The notes below the pieces were generated by a model. The model was not told where the DNA came from and ran no database searches. It worked only from the letters and a program-made list of their open reading frames with translations. Below are positions 61,262 to 64,000 of a stretch of DNA of 64,000 nt, piece by piece; within the stretch, counting starts at the first letter, position 1, and each line of letters begins with the position of its first letter. Origin of the DNA: Pyronema omphalodes (lineage: Eukaryota > Ascomycota > Pezizomycetes > Pezizales > Pyronemataceae); the NCBI GenBank assembly GCA_024516155.1, contig JAJJXM010000046.1:248001-312000 (forward strand), read 5' to 3'. A program made the position numbers and the translations under genes.

Positions 61262-63227
61262 CTATACAGTCCCATACACGCTCGATTCCTGTCCTCTTTG
61301 TTCCCCTGCCAAAAGTCCTCTATATTCGCCGTCCTCCCTGTTATCCCCCTCCTCCCCATTCTGTTCGCTATTCCCAGTACTCCTGCTACCCACACTCTTC
61401 CCACCCTTCGTCTTCTTGCCATCCCCCCTCTCCCTCCCCCTCACCCACCCCCCCACACACCCCAACCCCAGCCTCCAAACCACGCACAACCCCCCCAAAA
61501 CAACCCCCCAAAACCCCAGCACCCACCAAGCCCCAGTTTCCATCCAACCCAACGACCCCACAAACAGCACCCAAGGCCTACACTGGATCCACCAAAACCA
61601 CGGTATCGGTGTGAACCCATGTCCTATTTCTTTCCTAATCTCCAGTATTGCTCTTAACGCTGCTATTCCCCCGGAGTGACTTTCTGCTGTTCTACCTCTG
61701 CCTCTATCGTTTAGATCATGCTTGGTTTTGTTTGCCTTGTTACTGTTGCTATTGTTGCTACTGTTGCTACTGTTGCTACTGTTGCTACTGTTGATGCTGT
61801 TGCTACTGTTGCTATTCTTGTCTATGTTACTTGTGGGGGCTAATAACCGCTGTGATGCTTCACAAGCTTCCACATCAAGGGGTTGAGGACAAAAGTTTTT
61901 CAGATCCGCGGTATCTACAGGGCGAGTATCAATTCTCTGTCTGTTATCTTCCAGCAGGCCATATGGAGCACCCCACCAACTTCCCATAACCCCCTGTTCA
62001 TTCCTAGTCATCCATGCTGCCTCGGCTTGTTTTTGCAAAAAGATATCGTAGCGCCAACATCCAAGGGTGTGAGCTTTAATTGCTTCTACTGCTTTGAGGC
62101 CTCGGGAAGTTATGGTTGGACTAAGGGGTTGACAAAAGGTAGTGAGATGGTGGAGGAAGATTCCTTTGAAGGTTTGGGAGTCTTGGGAACAGTAACCGGC
62201 TGGATCACATTTTTCGGTTAGTATGCCGTCGAAGATAAGTTCTCCTGGTGTTCCCTCGGAGGTCAGGACGGAGTCGATTAGGGATAGGCCTTCGAGAATG
62301 TACTCCGCGGCTTCGGATCCTTCGGCTGATGCATCGGCTAACCCTCTTAACCCGGTTAGAACTACGCCTTGGTTGTAACTGTAGACCATCTCGTCTCTGC
62401 TGTCACAGATTGTTCCACCCTCTGTAAGTTTTGAGATATGGTAGCCGTCTGTGTAAAGGCCATGTTCGTTTGTCATGTTGGAGGATTTTAGCCATTTGTA
62501 GGCTTTGATGGCGTTGTTGAGATAGGTTTGATTACGGCTGGGATATGGGTGGTGAAGATACATTGAAATTGATGCGGCGAGGTAAAGTTCGTTCGTTATC
62601 GCATTTTTGTAGGGTTCTAACCACTGTGGTGAGTTAGCAGGGCAATCGAGGAAATTCGACCACGCAGGGCTAGGGCAAGGAAAAGCAACTTACAGGCGAC
62701 CAAATCATACCTCCACCACATAACTTTTCATCCCAACCTTTATTCGCCACCTGATACATATCCAATGCTCTATCCGCCCAAGCTCTTTTCCATTCCTCTC
62801 CCTTCCATTCATCATTACTAAAAATCTTCTCCCTTGCGTCTATCGTTTTCAACCCCTCAATCCAGTTCAGAACTACCCATAAAATATCATCATAGGCTTG
62901 CCGTTTTAAACTTTCTACGGGTTGTCCATAATAAAACCCAATGAGTTCGGAAAAATATTTATCTGATAACCCTCGGGTATGTGTATACTGAGCTAATGTC
63001 CCGGAAGCCGCGGCTAGGTGGGTTCCTAGGACTGCGGTGGTCCAGTCGATTCCGGAGGGCCAGTTGCCATGAGCGAATGAGAAAAAGGTGTCTTGTAAGA
63101 CGGATAAGGAACCGGTATAAGAGCTTAGAATATCTTGTTGGCTCTGGGAAGATAACGAGGCGGGTGGGACTGTGAGGGCCGAGCTCAGTGGGAGCACAGA
63201 GAGGAGAAGTGGCTTGAGACGTGGCAT
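61262..63227 (-). CDS. GH76 endo-alpha-1,6-mannanase-like protein (Dfg5/Dcw1 type)
   Basis: Membrane-linked cell-wall enzyme; Dfg5/Dcw1 proteins transfer GPI-anchored mannoproteins into the wall. Two exons, 63227-62694 and 62623-61262 (GTAAGT donor, CCACAG acceptor), give 631 residues. A signal peptide covers about 1-18 (LLLSVLPLSSALT). The catalytic Asp pair lies in QAYDDILWVVLNW (D113/D114). The join restores GGGMIWSPWLEPYKNAITNE, and MVYSYNQGVVLTGLRGLADA and FKGIFLHHLTTFCQPL are GH76 blocks. An Asn/Ser/Lys repeat linker follows (about 445-475; AAC/AGT triplets). Instead of a terminal GPI signal, a long hydrophobic segment (about 528-565) is followed by a basic, Gly/Glu-rich cytosolic tail of about 65 residues. 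The C-terminus overlaps low-complexity DNA, so a missed intron there is possible. Confidence 0.9.
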
Positions 63228-64000
63228 AGCGGCGGTGTGACGATATGGATATACGGATACTGGAGCGATTGTTGGATATATAACTGGTGAGGGAACGAGT
63301 TTCTTGAAGGAGTGTGGGTCTATACACGTCGTGTGAGAGTGGAGTGGATATCCAGTTTGAGGGAGGTCAGCCGAGATGTCGTCGGAGGAGCAGAAGGATC
63401 AGTAGGTATATCGATCAAGCACCTCGAGGTGTAGTGTGAGCTCGATTTTCGTTTTCGTAGAGCTCTCACAGCTATCATATGTAGTCGTGACAGAGCTGAT
63501 ATATCGTCTAAGCGGGAGGAGGACCGGTATCTGATATCCAGATCAAGCACCGTGACCGAGGTGTAAGTGGAGCTCCCGGAGTACAAGAATGACCGAGCTG
63601 TCAGAGGAGATGAGGGGGAGAAAGTTGACAAAAAACCATCCCACGCTCCCCCCTTCCCCTCCATCGTGCGGGGCTGTCGACAAGACAAAACATAGCTGCT
63701 TTAGAGTAGAGTTTGTTGACGCAGACATACGCAAACCTCCTGGTTAGCTGCTCTGTAGCTGCTTGTCGCGCTGTGATGGGTGAATAGACTTGCATAGACT
63801 TTGCATCCCCTGCTGATCGTGTTGGAATCTGGGGTAGACTGCGTGTCTGGCTGTGTTCTAGCTTGCTAGCTTGCTTCAGCCGCCGCCTGGGCCCTGGGCA
63901 AGTGATCATCCCCATCATCCTCCTGATGTGTTTTGAATAATAATAATCTGTAATAATTTATATGTACCAATCTTTTTGTGAGGAGGTGGTGAGAAAAGAT
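63228..64000. other. Upstream region of GH76; no gene recognised
   Basis: Promoter side of the GH76 gene. Several short minus-strand ORFs (122 codons or fewer) have no recognisable features. A diverged repeat of a gagctc-containing unit recurs at about 63430-63470 and 63535-63580. Confidence 0.45.

Overview
The window looks like nuclear DNA of a filamentous ascomycete (Pezizomycotina; Leotiomycetes is a guess). Genes are split by short GT-AG introns with GTAAGT/GTATGT-type donors and CTAAC/CTGAC branch-like sites. The gene set is eukaryotic and fungal: a GPI-anchored Crh-type glucan transglycosylase, GH76 mannanase, peroxin 2, a Kap120/importin-11 karyopherin, RPS20 and the Y14 subunit of the exon junction complex. 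Intergenic DNA is long and full of microsatellites, short tandem repeats and poly-C/poly-G runs. There is no sign of operons, phage, CRISPR or a biosynthetic gene cluster.

Layout, left to right: Crh-type GH16 (+, 1.8-3.4 kb); repeat-rich spacer with tRNA-Thr(AGT) (5.45 kb) and a doubtful Asp/Gly-rich ORF (7.9-8.3 kb); cysteinyl-tRNA synthetase (-, 8.9-11.5 kb); a probable box C/D snoRNA (12.9 kb) in what looks like a spliced non-coding host transcript; a 1.45-kb TA-flanked element with long inverted repeats (14.4-15.9 kb); a two-cupredoxin secreted protein whose reading frame is broken at a C-run (-, 16.0-17.6 kb); a small two-exon ORF with a possible mitochondrial leader (-, 19.2-19.9 kb); RidA/Mmf1 with two very small exons (+, 22.2-23.3 kb); Y14/RBM8A (-, 24.4-25.2 kb); RPS20 (+, 26.1-26.6 kb); tRNA-Arg(ACG) (27.7 kb); a 4.3-kb repeat-rich spacer; a coiled-coil protein with a C-terminal membrane helix (-, 32.0-33.6 kb); Kap120/importin-11 in seven exons (-, 35.6-39.3 kb); a 1227-residue protein with a Met/Gly-rich tail (-, 41.1-44.9 kb); a 4.4-kb gap; an F-box/beta-propeller protein ending in a polybasic CaaX box (+, 49.3-52.4 kb); MsrA (+, 54.8-55.8 kb); PEX2 (+, 57.6-59.2 kb); an extreme microsatellite block (59.2-61.3 kb); and GH76 (-, 61.3-63.2 kb).

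The genes do not form one pathway. Two cell-wall enzymes (GH16 Crh, GH76) lie near the two ends. Three housekeeping enzymes (CysRS, RidA, MsrA) each carry a presequence-like leader followed by a second in-frame Met just before the conserved domain. This is the usual arrangement for serving mitochondria and cytosol from one gene. All exon joins were deduced by hand from splice consensus and preservation of conserved protein motifs; no alignment or transcript data were available. The most unusual single observation is the F-box protein whose last residues match the K-Ras4B type of farnesylation signal.
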